Assembly: GCA_036897625.1 (NCBI GenBank)
Contig: JAYMTA010001128.1
Span: 1-21,658, forward strand
DNA length: 21,658 bases
DNA from: Pelargonium cotyledonis
Taxonomy: Eukaryota > Streptophyta > Magnoliopsida > Geraniales > Geraniaceae
Direction of reading: 5' to 3'
Positions 1 through 10,712 of this stretch are shown here, one piece after another. The translations under genes and the position numbers were made by a program. How positions within the stretch are numbered: the stretch's first letter is position 1; every line of letters starts with the position of its first letter. The notes below the pieces were generated by a model, which did no database searches, was not told where the DNA came from, and was given only the letters and a program-made list of their open reading frames with translations.

Positions 1-1195
1 TTTGACGGAAATAATGGACGGATAGTTTTGTGACATACTTTAGGGTATCCAAAAGTAACAAACCATACTTTAGGGTAAGTATGTGCAAAAGATGTATACT
101 TCAGGATAAGTATGTGTAATTTTCTTCTTATAATATCCTAACATAAATAATTTAATATTTCAGCACAATATTTTATGTTATCAACGATACCGAGACCTTA
201 TTTATAAAAACTTATAGATCACGCATTAGGATCGTTATATAATTTTACATGTGTGAAGACTGATTTGACATGGTTTAGATGTGTTGAAGACAAGTTCACG
301 TCATCTTGGATTGTTGAATGACCATTTCAAAACACTTGATCGTCAATTAGATGGTCATAAAGTTCAATCAATTTTAGTGAACAAAATTAATGGATAATTA
401 GGTGCGACGAATAACCGTTAAAATGTTGAATTTATACCTTGTAGTTGCAAACAGTTGTTCACATACATTGGACAACCCATCAACATATGAACCATCTTTA
501 AGACACATATTTGATTTCTTGAATGACCGTTCGTTGCGACAATATACTTTATAATTGTTGTTTTGTGATTTTTCTAGGCATAGATATAAAAGGGGATACC
601 ATAGATTTGATTAGGAGTATAAACACGAGAGACTATGAGAATGAGACACTCCATTGTGCAAAACTGAGATCTATAACTATATAATCATCAATTCAATCTT
701 CAAAATGTAACGCATGCACCGACGACAATGTCAAACAACATAAATACTCTACAACTTTTTTTCCGTTGATGATTATATGATTGATTTTAATTTGTTGTTG
801 CCATTTTCTGTCCGTGCTTTCAATTATTGCAATCCAATCCATTTTTTTGTTTGTTGTTTTATTATAAAACACTTTTCACATATTCTCTACTTTCTTATAA
901 ATTAATATTGTCCATTGAAATTTTCATCACAAATTACGATGTCATTATCACATTCAAAGTTGATACTCAGATACACATACCAGGTTTTTATCTAACGGTG
1001 TGTTACATATATTTTAGGACCCTCGACATTGTCTTTAGCTCCCAAGATCCGAACTGAAAACACGTCTCAACATATTATTTTCTAAAGTTCCAACACGTGA
1101 ATAAGAAGATAATTCTATCGGACTGAGTTTGATATCATTCAAAAGTACTTATTATCTTATAAAAAAAAAATGAAAAATTGTCCTTAACTGAACAA
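1..1195. other. AT-rich intergenic region without a recognisable host gene
   Basis: No open reading frame here resembles a known protein; the 76-codon frame at 827-1057 is low-complexity and looks like chance. The first 120 bases carry repeated short motifs (14-mer CATACTTTAGGGTA at 34-47 and 64-77, with a diverged third version near 97-115), typical of a dispersed plant repeat. A 13-bp inverted repeat sits at 679-691 and 766-778. The rest shows nothing I can interpret. Confidence 0.6.
34..118. repeat. Short imperfect tandem repeat (about 30-bp period)
   Basis: The string CATACTTTAGGGTA occurs at 34-47 and again at 64-77. The second copy continues into AGTATGTG, and a diverged copy follows (TATACTTCAGGATAAGTATGTG). 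This looks like the edge of a dispersed plant repeat that enters the window from the left. No family can be assigned from the sequence alone. Confidence 0.5.
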
Positions 1196-1197
1196 AT

Positions 1198-1495
1198 GTT
1201 TTTTTCACCAAGGAAACGATCATTTATTGATTATCAATAGCAATAGCGGTTACAATGTCCGGGGGACAAATGAACCTACCCACTCCATAATGTCTAACAT
1301 ATAATCTGAGGACTTCGTTAACGCGAGAGTCACTCGATTCGCAAACCGCTTAACATAACAAAAACTAATAGAATCAAATGCATCAACTAAAAACCAGGTT
1401 AATACCAATGTTGTGTGACAGAAATAAATGAGTAACGCGTTGGCGAAGCCTAGTAGTGGCTCATGTCCAAACGACACAAACATAATAACGAACAA
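1198..1495 (-). pseudogene. Decayed LINE-type retrotransposon 3' end (RNase H-like domain tail)
   Basis: On the minus strand an 81-codon frame starting at 1495 ends in a segment with the pattern typical of the C-terminus of plant non-LTR retrotransposon RNase H domains (RVT_3-like): SFCYVKRFANRV, then LAL, then an EWV motif and a stop at 1250. The family pattern is S-F-x-V-x-R-x-A-N, x-x-A-x-x-LA, then (R)EW. After the stop comes a LINE-like tail: AATAAA near 1222-1227 (minus sense), then a short A-run (TTTTTTT on the plus strand near 1199-1205). The upstream part of the domain and the reverse transcriptase are missing, so this is a 5'-truncated or eroded copy. What is seen is the ORF tail and A-run; assignment to LINE is by family pattern and is fairly confident for the last 45 residues only. 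Confidence 0.6.
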
Positions 1496-1499
1496 TCAA

Positions 1500-2186
1500 A
1501 TTACGATTCTGGTTCTCTATTCTCTCTTTCACATTAGCTCTCAGATCCTGAAAATAGTCTTGCGATACCGAAATCAATCTCCATCGCTACTCCAAAGGTA
1601 AACCTAACAACTACACCATTACGATTTTGCTTTTCCTTAATAACGCAATTAATTGCTTTGAAGTCTGGGTTTTGGGTTAATTAGGGGAAATTAATGCACA
1701 ATTAGCAAATCACATTCTAATTAATTACTTAATCAGTCCTTGCACGTCTGCTTCTCGTTTGCCATTTGATTTGTTTTCTTAGAGCCCATTTTGCTGCTTA
1801 GCTCATTGTGGTTTATTTAGCATCACAATGTTTGATAGATTGAAATGCTTCTCGATTGGTGAAAGAAGATAATTTTGAGCACTTTTTTTTTTTTTTCATT
1901 TTTGAAATATTCTGTGCTAAAGCTTGACTTAATAGTAGATATATCATTAGATATGATGGAGTGGAGGAGTAGAATAGGAGCAAAGGATCCAATGAGTATT
2001 TGCTAAATTGTCAAGCTTGGTTGTTTGTACTGTGTGTTTCCATGACATAAATGGGTGCTAATATTTGCTTAAAAATGGATGGATTTGAATGAGACCTACT
2101 GGAAGTGGCCTGTCAGTAGAAAGCTAATACCGGACTAGCCATTTTAATGTAATATTTCTTTATTTATTTTCAGGGCCTTGTGAAGA
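1500..2186 (+). promoter_or_regulatory. Presumed promoter edge, 5' UTR exon and 5' UTR intron of the sterol dehydrogenase gene
   Basis: A pyrimidine-rich stretch (about 1510-1535) precedes a plausible untranslated exon that ends at 1597 (CCAAAG, then GTAAAC). The matching acceptor is TTTTCAG ending at 2173, giving a 576-nt leader intron at 1598-2173. The remaining leader 2174-2186 leads to the ATG at 2187, which has A at -3. No clear TATA box was found, and the transcription start is not determined. Long leader introns are common in plant housekeeping genes. Confidence 0.5.
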
Positions 2187-5100
2187 ATGCCGGGGGAGGA
2201 GAGACGGTGTCTGGTGACTGGCGGAAGGGGATTTTCTGCACGGCATTTGATAGAAATGCTAATTAGATATGACATGTTTTTAGTTCGAATCGCTGACCTG
2301 GCTCCCACCTTTGATTTAGAACCATATGAGCAAAAGGGAGTTCTTGGGGAAGCTATACAGTCTGGCCGTGCACATTACGTATGCACCGATCTTCGGAACA
2401 AAGATCAAGTACTTAAAGGTCGCATTTTTTGAATTTATCTCAATTGCTATAGCTTTCTTACCACAATTCATCTTTTATTGTGATGTGATTAAGTCATTAA
2501 ATCTTTCATTGGTATCAGCTGTATAACAAGTCACAAAAAAAGTACACAAATGAATGAAGCATTTCCTTCAGGATAACCTCAAATCCATTTGTTCTGCAGC
2601 ATGCCGAGGAGTTGAGGTTGTATTCCACATGGCTGCTCCAAACTCATCCATTAATAACTACCAGCTTCATTATTCAATCAACGTGGAAGGTAGGTTGAAA
2701 TGCTGGTTGTCTCTTTGCCTTTATTTTGGAACATATTTCAACTTATTGGTACATCTCTACTCTGATTTGTAGGAACTAAAAGTTTAATTGATGCTTGTAT
2801 CGAGCAAAAAGTAAAGAGACTTATTTATACTAGTTCTCCTAGTGTGGTTTTTGATGGGGTCCATGGGATCCTTAATGGAGATGAGACATTGCCATATCCA
2901 TCTAAGGTGCTGACTTTACAAAGCCTCACTTCTTCTTTTTCTCTCTGGTCCTGGACAAACTATTTTTGCAGAGAGTTTGAGTTTTTTTATTTGAAGAAAT
3001 ACTGGCACATGTAGATGCATGACTTATTTATCCATGTGTACATGCATATACGTATGATCATGTTATAACATGTTAACTCTATCAGAGTAACCCTTTTAAT
3101 TCTCAGTTTTTTGTTTTGTTTTACTACTCATCCTCTGTATTTTCTTCAACTATTTCAGCACAATGATACATATTCAGCTACTAAAGCTCAAGGAGAGGCA
3201 CTGGTTCTCAAGTCAAATGGTACAAATGGGCTTCTGACGTGCTGTATACGTCCTAGCAGCATTTTTGGTCCGGGTGATAGGTTGTTGGTTCCATCTTTAG
3301 TTGCTGCTGCCAGGGCTGGGAAATCCAAGGTTAGTACAGTAATAATTGTCCATGTTAATACCAATGATCTGATCTCCTTGTATTTGAGGACTTTGGAAAG
3401 CTTTCAGATGATAAAATTTTACAGGACATGGCTCTGAAGTTGAACTCCTTTCCACATCTCTTCGAACCTTTGTGTTGCATATGTGTGTGTGTGTGTGTGT
3501 ATAAATCATCTGTTAGAGCCAGTAGTAATGCATGAACAGAAACAGACTGATATTTTCTGAATTATTGTTTGGAGAAACACACACCAGTTTTCAGGTACTT
3601 ATCAAAATGCTTTGGAACTCTATCTCATGTGGAACATAATTTAAACAGTATATGCTTTGGAATACTATCTCATGTGTAATTTTGCTATACGTTGTTGGCA
3701 GAGACATTCTTCTGCAAAATCTAATGCATGCTATTTGCTCTTTTTTTGTTCCATTGATCAGTTCATCATCGGTAATGGCAATAACCTGTATGATTTCACT
3801 TATGTTGAAAATGTGGCTCATGCCCATGTTTGTGCTGAACGTGCTCTAGCTTCAGAAGGGTCTGTTTCAGAAAGTGCCTCAGGGCAGGTACCATTCAGTT
3901 CTTTCAGTTTTGCCAATCCTTAAAAATCTTTGTTGTTTGATCATTTTTTAGTTGCGATATATTTGAGAGTGAAGTTGTAGTAAGGGAGGGGGATTTTAAG
4001 TTGGTATGCAATGTGTGATTAGTTTTATTTGCACTTGGTTGTACATTGTTAGAATCTCATATGGCTTAAATGAGACTTATAGCCATCAGCAATAGGCTAC
4101 AATAATGCAACTTCAATGATGGTTTCCTTTAAAGAAGAGTATGGTTCAATAGTTGGATAGAATGGGATGCAGATGTTAACTCGAGGGCATTGGAATTGGT
4201 AGATTAAGAGGGCTCCTTTTACAAGAATGACGCATGGGGATGAGTCATCTCATTTGTCCATGGTGATATGTGCTTGCTGTGGCAAATCCCAGCTCTATGC
4301 AACAAGCTATGAACCTTGAACTTCTGTTGAGTGTGAGTTTTGGCTATGTTAGTGTCCTCTGTCACATGCCATAGCCATTTTAAAATTCCCCTTTTCTGGG
4401 GTTGCGTTCTCTATTTAACTGGAGTTTGTTTTTCTTTTTGCAGGCCTATTTTATAACAAATATGGAACCTGTCAAATTTTGGGAGTTTGTCTCCCTTATA
4501 TTAGAAGGTCTTGGCTATGAAAGGTGCCATTTCTGTACCTTTCCATTTACAATGGATGCTTCCAGTTATTGATGTGCTCATATTCTCTTCTGTTTTGAGT
4601 GGGTGTGCCTTGGCCCTTGCTGTTTGCAAGTTAAGCTTTGGAATTCTAATTTTGGAAGGAACTCTTTATAAAAGGATTTGTATGTTTCCCCTGGCCAACC
4701 TGCTGTTTTCTCTTTAGATTGAAACTAACATGGGCTCTTTCATGTTTAGCGAAAACTGTATCCCCTTGCTTCATTTCACATGGCTGTTAAAATATTTCGC
4801 ATGCAGTAAGAACTAAGAACTAAGAACTAAGAACTAAGAACCATGGATTGATGGAAGGATATTGTCATATTTGATAGCAGTGGCGGAGCCAAATTTGTGT
4901 TGAGCTCTGCTAGTAAGGCGTATAGTATCTTTAAATAATAAGTAACCTACTTCTTTTTGTTTTTGCACACTCATTAGTCTAGGATTATGATATAGTTGTG
5001 TCATTCTCCTGGCCTGTTATCTTCTGATTGAATAAATGAAATTTGCAGGCCAAGAATTAGAATCCCTGCCTATGTCATGATGCCAATTGCTTATTTGGTT

Positions 5101-7860
5101 GAATGGGCATATAAGCTCTTTGGCCCTTATGGGATGGAGGTTCCACAGTTGACACCTTCGAGAATAAGACTCCTCTCTTGCAGCAGATCTTTTAGCTGTT
5201 CAAAAGCAAGGGATCGACTCGGCTATTCACCCATTGTGCCGCTTCAGGTTCTTAAGTGTTGTATATTTGACATTTCCATGACTTTATAAGTTCTGATTGC
5301 TCAACTTTTGGTATTGGTCAAACTATTATAGAAACTTGCTGAAGTTCTTTACACTGCATATCATCATTCTCATTGGTTAAGAGCTGTTCTGCTGTGAAAC
5401 AACCAGTCCCTCTGACCTGTGGCCCCCATTGATATGCTAATCCATTAATTCCAACCTTTTGTAATATTTGATATTTTGAACAGTTAATTGAACTCAGACC
5501 CATCCAAAGATCTACTTTACAGAAGTGTGATTTCTGATTGTTTGTTAATGTACTGAATGAGACTTGTGACTGGTTGCTATACATTTAAAGTTCTATCTCA
5601 TCCATTAACAGTTAAATTGTGACTTATTTTTTGCAGGAGGGCATAAAGAAGACAGTTGAATCATACTCATACTTGCGTGCTAAAGACGAAGTTAAAAAAG
5701 AAGAACCATCTAAAGTTTCTAAGTATCTTGGAGGAGGAAGAGGTATGGATCACCAATTTCTGTTCATCTAATTACTTTTACGGTGTCTAACCATATGAGC
5801 TGTACCAACAAAGTCTTATATTATAGGTGTGTTCTCAAATAATGTATGGTTTTATAAGATCCAATAGCTAGTATCTCTATGTAGATGAAATTTAAATATT
5901 TTAGAAAGAAAATGGCGAGAAATTATTTATTTAGCTGTAACCTATGCAATAGGATTTAGCTGGGCTTTATAGTGATGGGTTTCATCCTCGTTACTACCAA
6001 TCCCATTTATTTGGGTTTCCAGGTATTTGATATGAAAATTGAAAAAGTTAGTGGAAGCAATAAAGGTGGGAAAGTTAAATCAGGTAAAGTCTAAGAAGGA
6101 TAGAATCAAGTTGTAAGAATTAAATTTAGAATCTTTGCTTGAATTTATAGATGTGTATTAGACGTTTATAGTTTCATTACTGCCATACAATCACAAATGC
6201 ATGTTAAGTTCTTAAGCAACAACATTGTTTCACTCCCCAATATACATTCCTATTATCCTAAATAGGGCCTTAGAACACGATTCATTGAGCAATAGTCTAT
6301 CTTTATATACTGTACTACTATTCATCTATGTATATTGACAAAACAATGCATTTACTGGTACTGCCTTTTTCAGTTGCTGAAACTCTACTCTGGAAGAGTA
6401 AAAAGAGGACACTCATGTCAGTTTTGGTTTTGGAGTCAATCTACCACAACTTCATTGCATCTGGATCTACTGTTATTACTGCAGTTTCAAATGTTCTCAT
6501 GATATTGTCAGTTTTCTTATACGTCCATGGCAGTCTACCAGAAAAAATGTGAGCAAGCCAATTTTCTTTTATGACTTTTAATATGCCAACATGTTGTTTC
6601 CAGTACTTTTAATTCAATTAAACATTTTTTTTGGATTGTCCACTAAAAGAAGAGACATTATTACCTGGGCGCAGGTATCATGACCCAGAAATCCCATTTA
6701 TCTGATGCTCTCTTATAATCTAATACCATGTCTATTTATTGCGGCTTATAAATATAAACTTCAAGTTATTGGAACAGCTCAAAGAATTTGATTATTGGAC
6801 TGTTAGTAATACTTATTTGTATATCTAATGGGATCTGAATCATGCCATGACTAATTGTTAGACAATGAGTTCTGTAGATAGTTAACTGCTGGCTCATTGG
6901 ATTCTGAATTTCTTCTGGTGCAGACCAGGATATACAGTTGAAAAAATCCCAGCCTCGCGTTTCCACTTGTCAGAACATATGACGTGGAGAATCACTAAGT
7001 TGGCAACCTCTTCGTGGAATATTGCTGTTCATGCTTTAAAATGTATTTGCAAGGGAAATGACTATTTCATGTTCATCAAGGTCTTTTTCAGTTTCAGCTA
7101 TACAAGTACATCATATTTTAAATGTTTGTTTCCTTGAAAGGTATCTTTATGCCATTTAACGGCTACCTGTGTTGATGAATAGTCTCAACTCTGTTAATAT
7201 ATATTCATATTAATTTGTTTATTGACAAGTGCTCACAGTTACACTAGTTATTATGGAATGCTTTTACTGATAAATGGTTTCTGACGTCTCTACTCGATGA
7301 TTCCTCTACTCGATGATTCCTTCTCTTGGAAGTATACGTCCAAATTGGCTGATTTCAGGAACTGAGAACTATTGACTAGATGTAAATGAAAAATAACGAG
7401 TTTTTAGCCAATCTGTATCATTTTCATGCCATCATGTCATATGGTACAGGAGACTATCTTTTTCTCTCTTTATTGGCCTAGTCATCCATGTTGATCAAGA
7501 CGACCTCTTATTATTTATTTGATTTTTTTCTCCACAAATTTTGTTGGGTCTCAATCTGTCCACTTTAGCGTAATTATCGGTGGGCTGAGTCGCTATTTTC
7601 TCTAGTGATATCACCATCGCATTTGTGTCTATACTTTGACAAAAGTGTGGATGCTGTATATGCTTTTAGAAGTGTGTATACTATTTACAACTCAGTGGTT
7701 TATAGTTTCAGGTTTGATATCTTTTTAATTCTTGTGTTGAGGTGTTGGATTCAGGTTGCTAATGTGATGTTTGCTCACTAATGAAACAGGTTGTTCTCAT
7801 TCTATTGATTCTTAGCTTCCTTGGAGCTATTTCAGTCCAGAGGTTATCTATCGTAGGTTT

Positions 7861-7925
<65 letters not shown>

Positions 7926-8514
7926 TAGACTCTTATAGAACCACTACATTGGATCAATGTAACAAGATTGCGAATGATAATTCTATGGGCCCACCTTCGA
8001 TAACTTATCCTTGCAGCAGCTGGTTTTAGTATGATACATCAAGTTATTTAAGAGACTTCCTGTTATGATGCTATCTGATGGTTGTCAATGTGAATATCTA
8101 GAGAACTAACAAGTCCAATTGGTTATTGTTGAGGGCAATGATGCTATTATTTTCTAATTATCAGAATACATAATATTTGCTGATGGTCCATGTGAATTTT
8201 TCTGATGGTTATCCAAATTCCTAGTATATTATAGCATTTGAGTCTCAAGAGACCTTCCAGTTCTGACTTGGCTGTTAATATATTTTAACTATATATGTTG
8301 CTTCTGGTATTCATTTCATTCTTTGAAGTCCCTCCAAAACAATGAGGAATTTGTTCTTTTTGTTGCAGGACTTCCCGTGACCTTCTTAACTTTCTTCTTG
8401 TATGAGAAGATGGAGCAAGAAATTGATGCTATTGTTCTGGATCTCTTCACAGTTGTATCCAGACTGCTAGCCGACATTGAAAGAAGATTCGGTGATCCCC
8501 ATAAGATAGACTAA
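2187..8514 (+). CDS. 3BETAHSD/D2-like: Sterol 3beta-hydroxysteroid dehydrogenase/C4-decarboxylase with C-terminal reticulon domain (12 coding exons, 560 aa)
   Basis: Exons: 2187-2418, 2600-2689, 2773-2906, 3159-3329, 3762-3887, 4444-4523, 5049-5247, 5637-5742, 6374-6548, 6924-7080, 7790-7856, 8369-8514. All introns are GT-AG and all junctions keep frame. Residues 1-350 are an extended SDR fold: NAD-binding TGGRGF at 11-16, FHMAAP in exon 2, YTSSPS at 126-131, catalytic Tyr157/Lys161 (YSATK), and RPSSIFGPGD at 183-192. Residues from about 380 to 560 form a reticulon domain with two long hydrophobic hairpins (about 395-435 and 491-525). By homology it oxidises and decarboxylates 4alpha-carboxy-sterols at the 3beta-hydroxyl during C4 demethylation in the ER; the reticulon part anchors it and may bend membrane. 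The length fits the Arabidopsis fusion proteins of about 560 residues as I recall them. Catalytic residues are intact, so it looks functional. Which paralogue (D1 or D2 type) is uncertain. Confidence 0.93.
3483..3500. repeat. (GT)9 microsatellite in sterol-gene intron 4
   Basis: Uninterrupted GT dinucleotides lie inside the intron between exons 4 and 5 (3330-3761). Nothing suggests a function. Confidence 0.9.
4807..4841. repeat. Five perfect copies of heptamer TAAGAAC
   Basis: Five exact tandem copies of TAAGAAC lie in the intron between exons 6 and 7 (4524-5048). The lack of divergence suggests recent slippage expansion. Confidence 0.9.
7289..7320. repeat. Perfect 16-bp tandem duplication in intron 10
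   Basis: TCTACTCGATGATTCC occurs at 7289-7304 and again at 7305-7320 without a mismatch, in the 709-nt intron 7081-7789. It looks like a recent local duplication. Confidence 0.9.
7863..7922. repeat. Compound microsatellite (TC)20(AC)10 at a splice donor
   Basis: Forty bases of TC repeat (7863-7902) run directly into twenty bases of AC repeat (7903-7922). The tract begins at the seventh base of intron 11 (donor GTTTGT at 7857), so length changes would alter sequence beside the U1 binding site without touching the exon. Confidence 0.92.
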
Positions 8515-9432
8515 TCTTTGCGTTAATGTTAACTTGTCTGCCATTCATAGACCCTCGAGTTGCATGTAGATACTTTTAGTCGTACCAGCCATGATTGTAT
8601 TTGAGCTTCTGCAGTTACAACCCCTTTGGAAATGACAAGTTTGTATTTTTGATCATCTAGAATTTTGGGATGTCATTTTTTTGTTCTTTTTTATGATAAA
8701 TCAGTTAGTTCTTCATTTTATTTTAATTTTTTACCACATTGTCTTTATTTGAAGCAGTCAGTTTTCTTCTCTTTGTTTCAATGAAACTATGGTTCCCTCA
8801 TCTTGAAATTTTCTTTCCTGTTAAGCAGCTCATGTTCTGATAGCTGTTGTGATTGAATTGTCCTTTGTAATAGATTGAGTTGTGTAATTTAACAATGTTG
8901 GAGCAATTGGTATTGGCAAGGACTCAAGTATGGCTATTAGTTGTTATTGAAACGGGTGTTATTCAAGTCGTTGTTCGACACCCGAGAAGCCGAAATCAAG
9001 ATCTTCGGGTTGGGTAATTACGATTCAACACAATTCTTTGAATTTGTGTATGTGAAGCAGTCTGAGAACAGAGTGGTCAATACGTTTGTTATGTCTGATG
9101 TTCTATGTCAGACGCACACTATTCATTATCAAATTGTAACCATATGATATTTATTTAATGAAATATAATAGTTTCTTTAAAAAAAAATATTGGATATACT
9201 GTCATTTTATTAGTAAAATACCATCATCATAGGAAATTGTACTACTATACAGTTACTTGTATTGCAAGGTAGGCAAATTTTGAAAATATAGAGCATAACA
9301 TCTTAATGACATAGGCCCCCAATCTAATCCATGTCCTCCTATACCTAATAACCCTAAGTCAAGAAAATGAACAAGTTAATGACTTCTGATTATTAGTAGT
9401 AATTAGTAGTACACTAAACTACACTACACATA
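8515..9432. other. Convergent intergenic region with both 3' UTRs
   Basis: This 918-bp stretch separates the two stop codons. The left part should hold the 3' UTR of the sterol gene, although I see no strong AATAAA on the plus strand. The right part holds the DCL3 3' UTR, with a minus-strand AATAAA at 9211-9206. A 68-codon plus-strand frame (8941-9147) resembles nothing I know; it is followed by an AT-rich tail and an A-run at about 9179-9187, which could be a retroposed fragment or the far end of the sterol-gene transcript. Confidence 0.55.
9206..9211 (-). terminator. Candidate polyadenylation signal AATAAA for DCL3
   Basis: TTTATT on the plus strand reads AATAAA on the minus strand, 222 bases beyond the DCL3 stop codon. 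This gives a plausible 3' UTR of about 240 nt. Plant signals are loose, so other sites may be used. Confidence 0.45.
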
Positions 9433-10712
9433 TCATGAGTCATCAATGATGAGCTTTCCTTGTTGTTCAAGCAAATGAAGCATGACAACAGCTGCAGAAT
9501 CAAATGATGTCTTTTTATCAGCTCTAGGATCTCCTGTGCATTCAATAGTACCAAAGTTGGGTACATACAACGAGATTCTCGATTCAAAACTGCTAAAACC
9601 CTGTTGTCTTTCAGGCCCTTCGCCAAATTCAATCGGAGTTCTGTCAGGGAAAACGATAATCAAACACTAGCATTTAATTATTTCATGCCAACAGAACAAA
9701 GCTTGATAGGTCCTAGCCAATGAAGTTGAATAACTTACTTTGACTTTTGCTCGGCTGAAGTGAATGTAGGTGCTGGCCACTGTAGTTTTTTGCAGAGTTC
9801 GAAGAGACACATGCGGGGTCCCCCTTTCTTCATGGGAATCGGCCCAATAACTGCAGAAAAAAAAAACAAGGTTTTAAGCCAAATATTAGGATAGTGTTTT
9901 GTTGGTATTGTTCGTCGAAATCAACTGGATGATGTATGTATGTATACTTGGGGTGGCAGAATCTGGAGAGGAACCTCCTTTCTTGAAAAGGTCCACCCCG
10001 AGGGAGGAAGCTCCACTTGACTCGGCATGCCATGTTGGCATTGGCTTTTTACCTGTCATCAGATGGGTATCATCTTGATCATCAGTTTTGCATCCATTTG
10101 AGCCCAACTCAGGTGCGAATGAACCATCCTGCTTTCTCCTCTTGGAAGCAAACCGATCATATGAAATTCCTCGCTTCTGTTGCACCACAATATCACAGCA
10201 TTAGCACAAGAAAGAGAACGATGAAAATTTCACATCATTACAACATATGTTGCGAGATAAGCATTACACAAACTATGCTCGACTTGGGCTAGCATTTTGT
10301 TCTATCCATCCTTTTGTGGGGCGAGAAACACCACACATGGGCGGGAAAATACATCAAGAACAGAGTTAGGGGACCATCACCAAACCTCAAGCGCTTTCAA
10401 CAAATGACGAGCAGCTGTTCTTTTAGCTGTTTTTCTGTTCCGCTCATATCCCTGCCCAACCAATAGGACATCTTTAAGCTGCAACTTAAGCTCCACATGA
10501 ACCATTTCTCCCTTGCTTTTGCATTCTTTTTTTATGAAATAACCCAGAGAGTCGCATAACTCGTTCAACTCACGCAAAGGAGGCAGTTCAAGTTTATCAG
10601 GGGTCATGATTGGAGATAATAGTGGTTTAAATATCCTCCACACTTCCTCGAGATTAAGATTGGTATCTAATAGTATAGCACCCGCTATGCTTTCCACCAT
10701 GTCTCCAAGAGC
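9433..10712 (-). other. DCL3: DCL3 C-terminal dsRNA-binding domains and nuclear localisation signal (exons 22-25)
   Basis: The first dsRBD begins at PPLRELNELC (about residue 1411) and ends with TAARHLLKALE (1476). Exon 23 is a hydrophilic linker with a basic cluster SKRRK at 1487-1491, a plausible monopartite nuclear signal. The second dsRBD runs from MKKGGPRMCLFELCKK (exon 24) to SAAVVMLHLLEQQG (exon 25). Two C-terminal dsRBDs are the expected plant DCL layout. Confidence 0.88.

Larger units (their letters stand above)
6374..8511 (+). other. Reticulon homology domain exons of the sterol dehydrogenase
   Basis: Exons 9 to 12 (6374-6548, 6924-7080, 7790-7856, 8369-8514) encode the C-terminal reticulon domain. 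It opens with a LLWKSKKRT segment typical of plant reticulon starts, then a hydrophobic hairpin, a hydrophilic linker rich in charged residues (GYTVEKIP onward), a second hairpin (VVLILLILSFLGAI, then LPVTFLTFFLYEK), and a charged tail. Both hairpins are long enough for the wedge topology known for reticulons. The split between SDR exons (1-8) and reticulon exons (9-12) fits an ancient gene fusion. Confidence 0.85.

Noticed and set aside
827-1057. 76-codon plus-strand frame in the left intergenic region
   Set aside because: Low-complexity Phe/Tyr/Ile-rich translation from AT-rich DNA, no recognisable domain, no splice or promoter context.
3297-3509. Minus-strand frame with a His-Thr repeat
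   Set aside because: It is the translation of the GT microsatellite, antisense to a spliced gene.
9093-9113. Small hairpin GTCTGA...TCAGAC as a microRNA or terminator
   Set aside because: A stem of only six pairs is too short for a plant miRNA precursor, and plant genes do not use such terminators.
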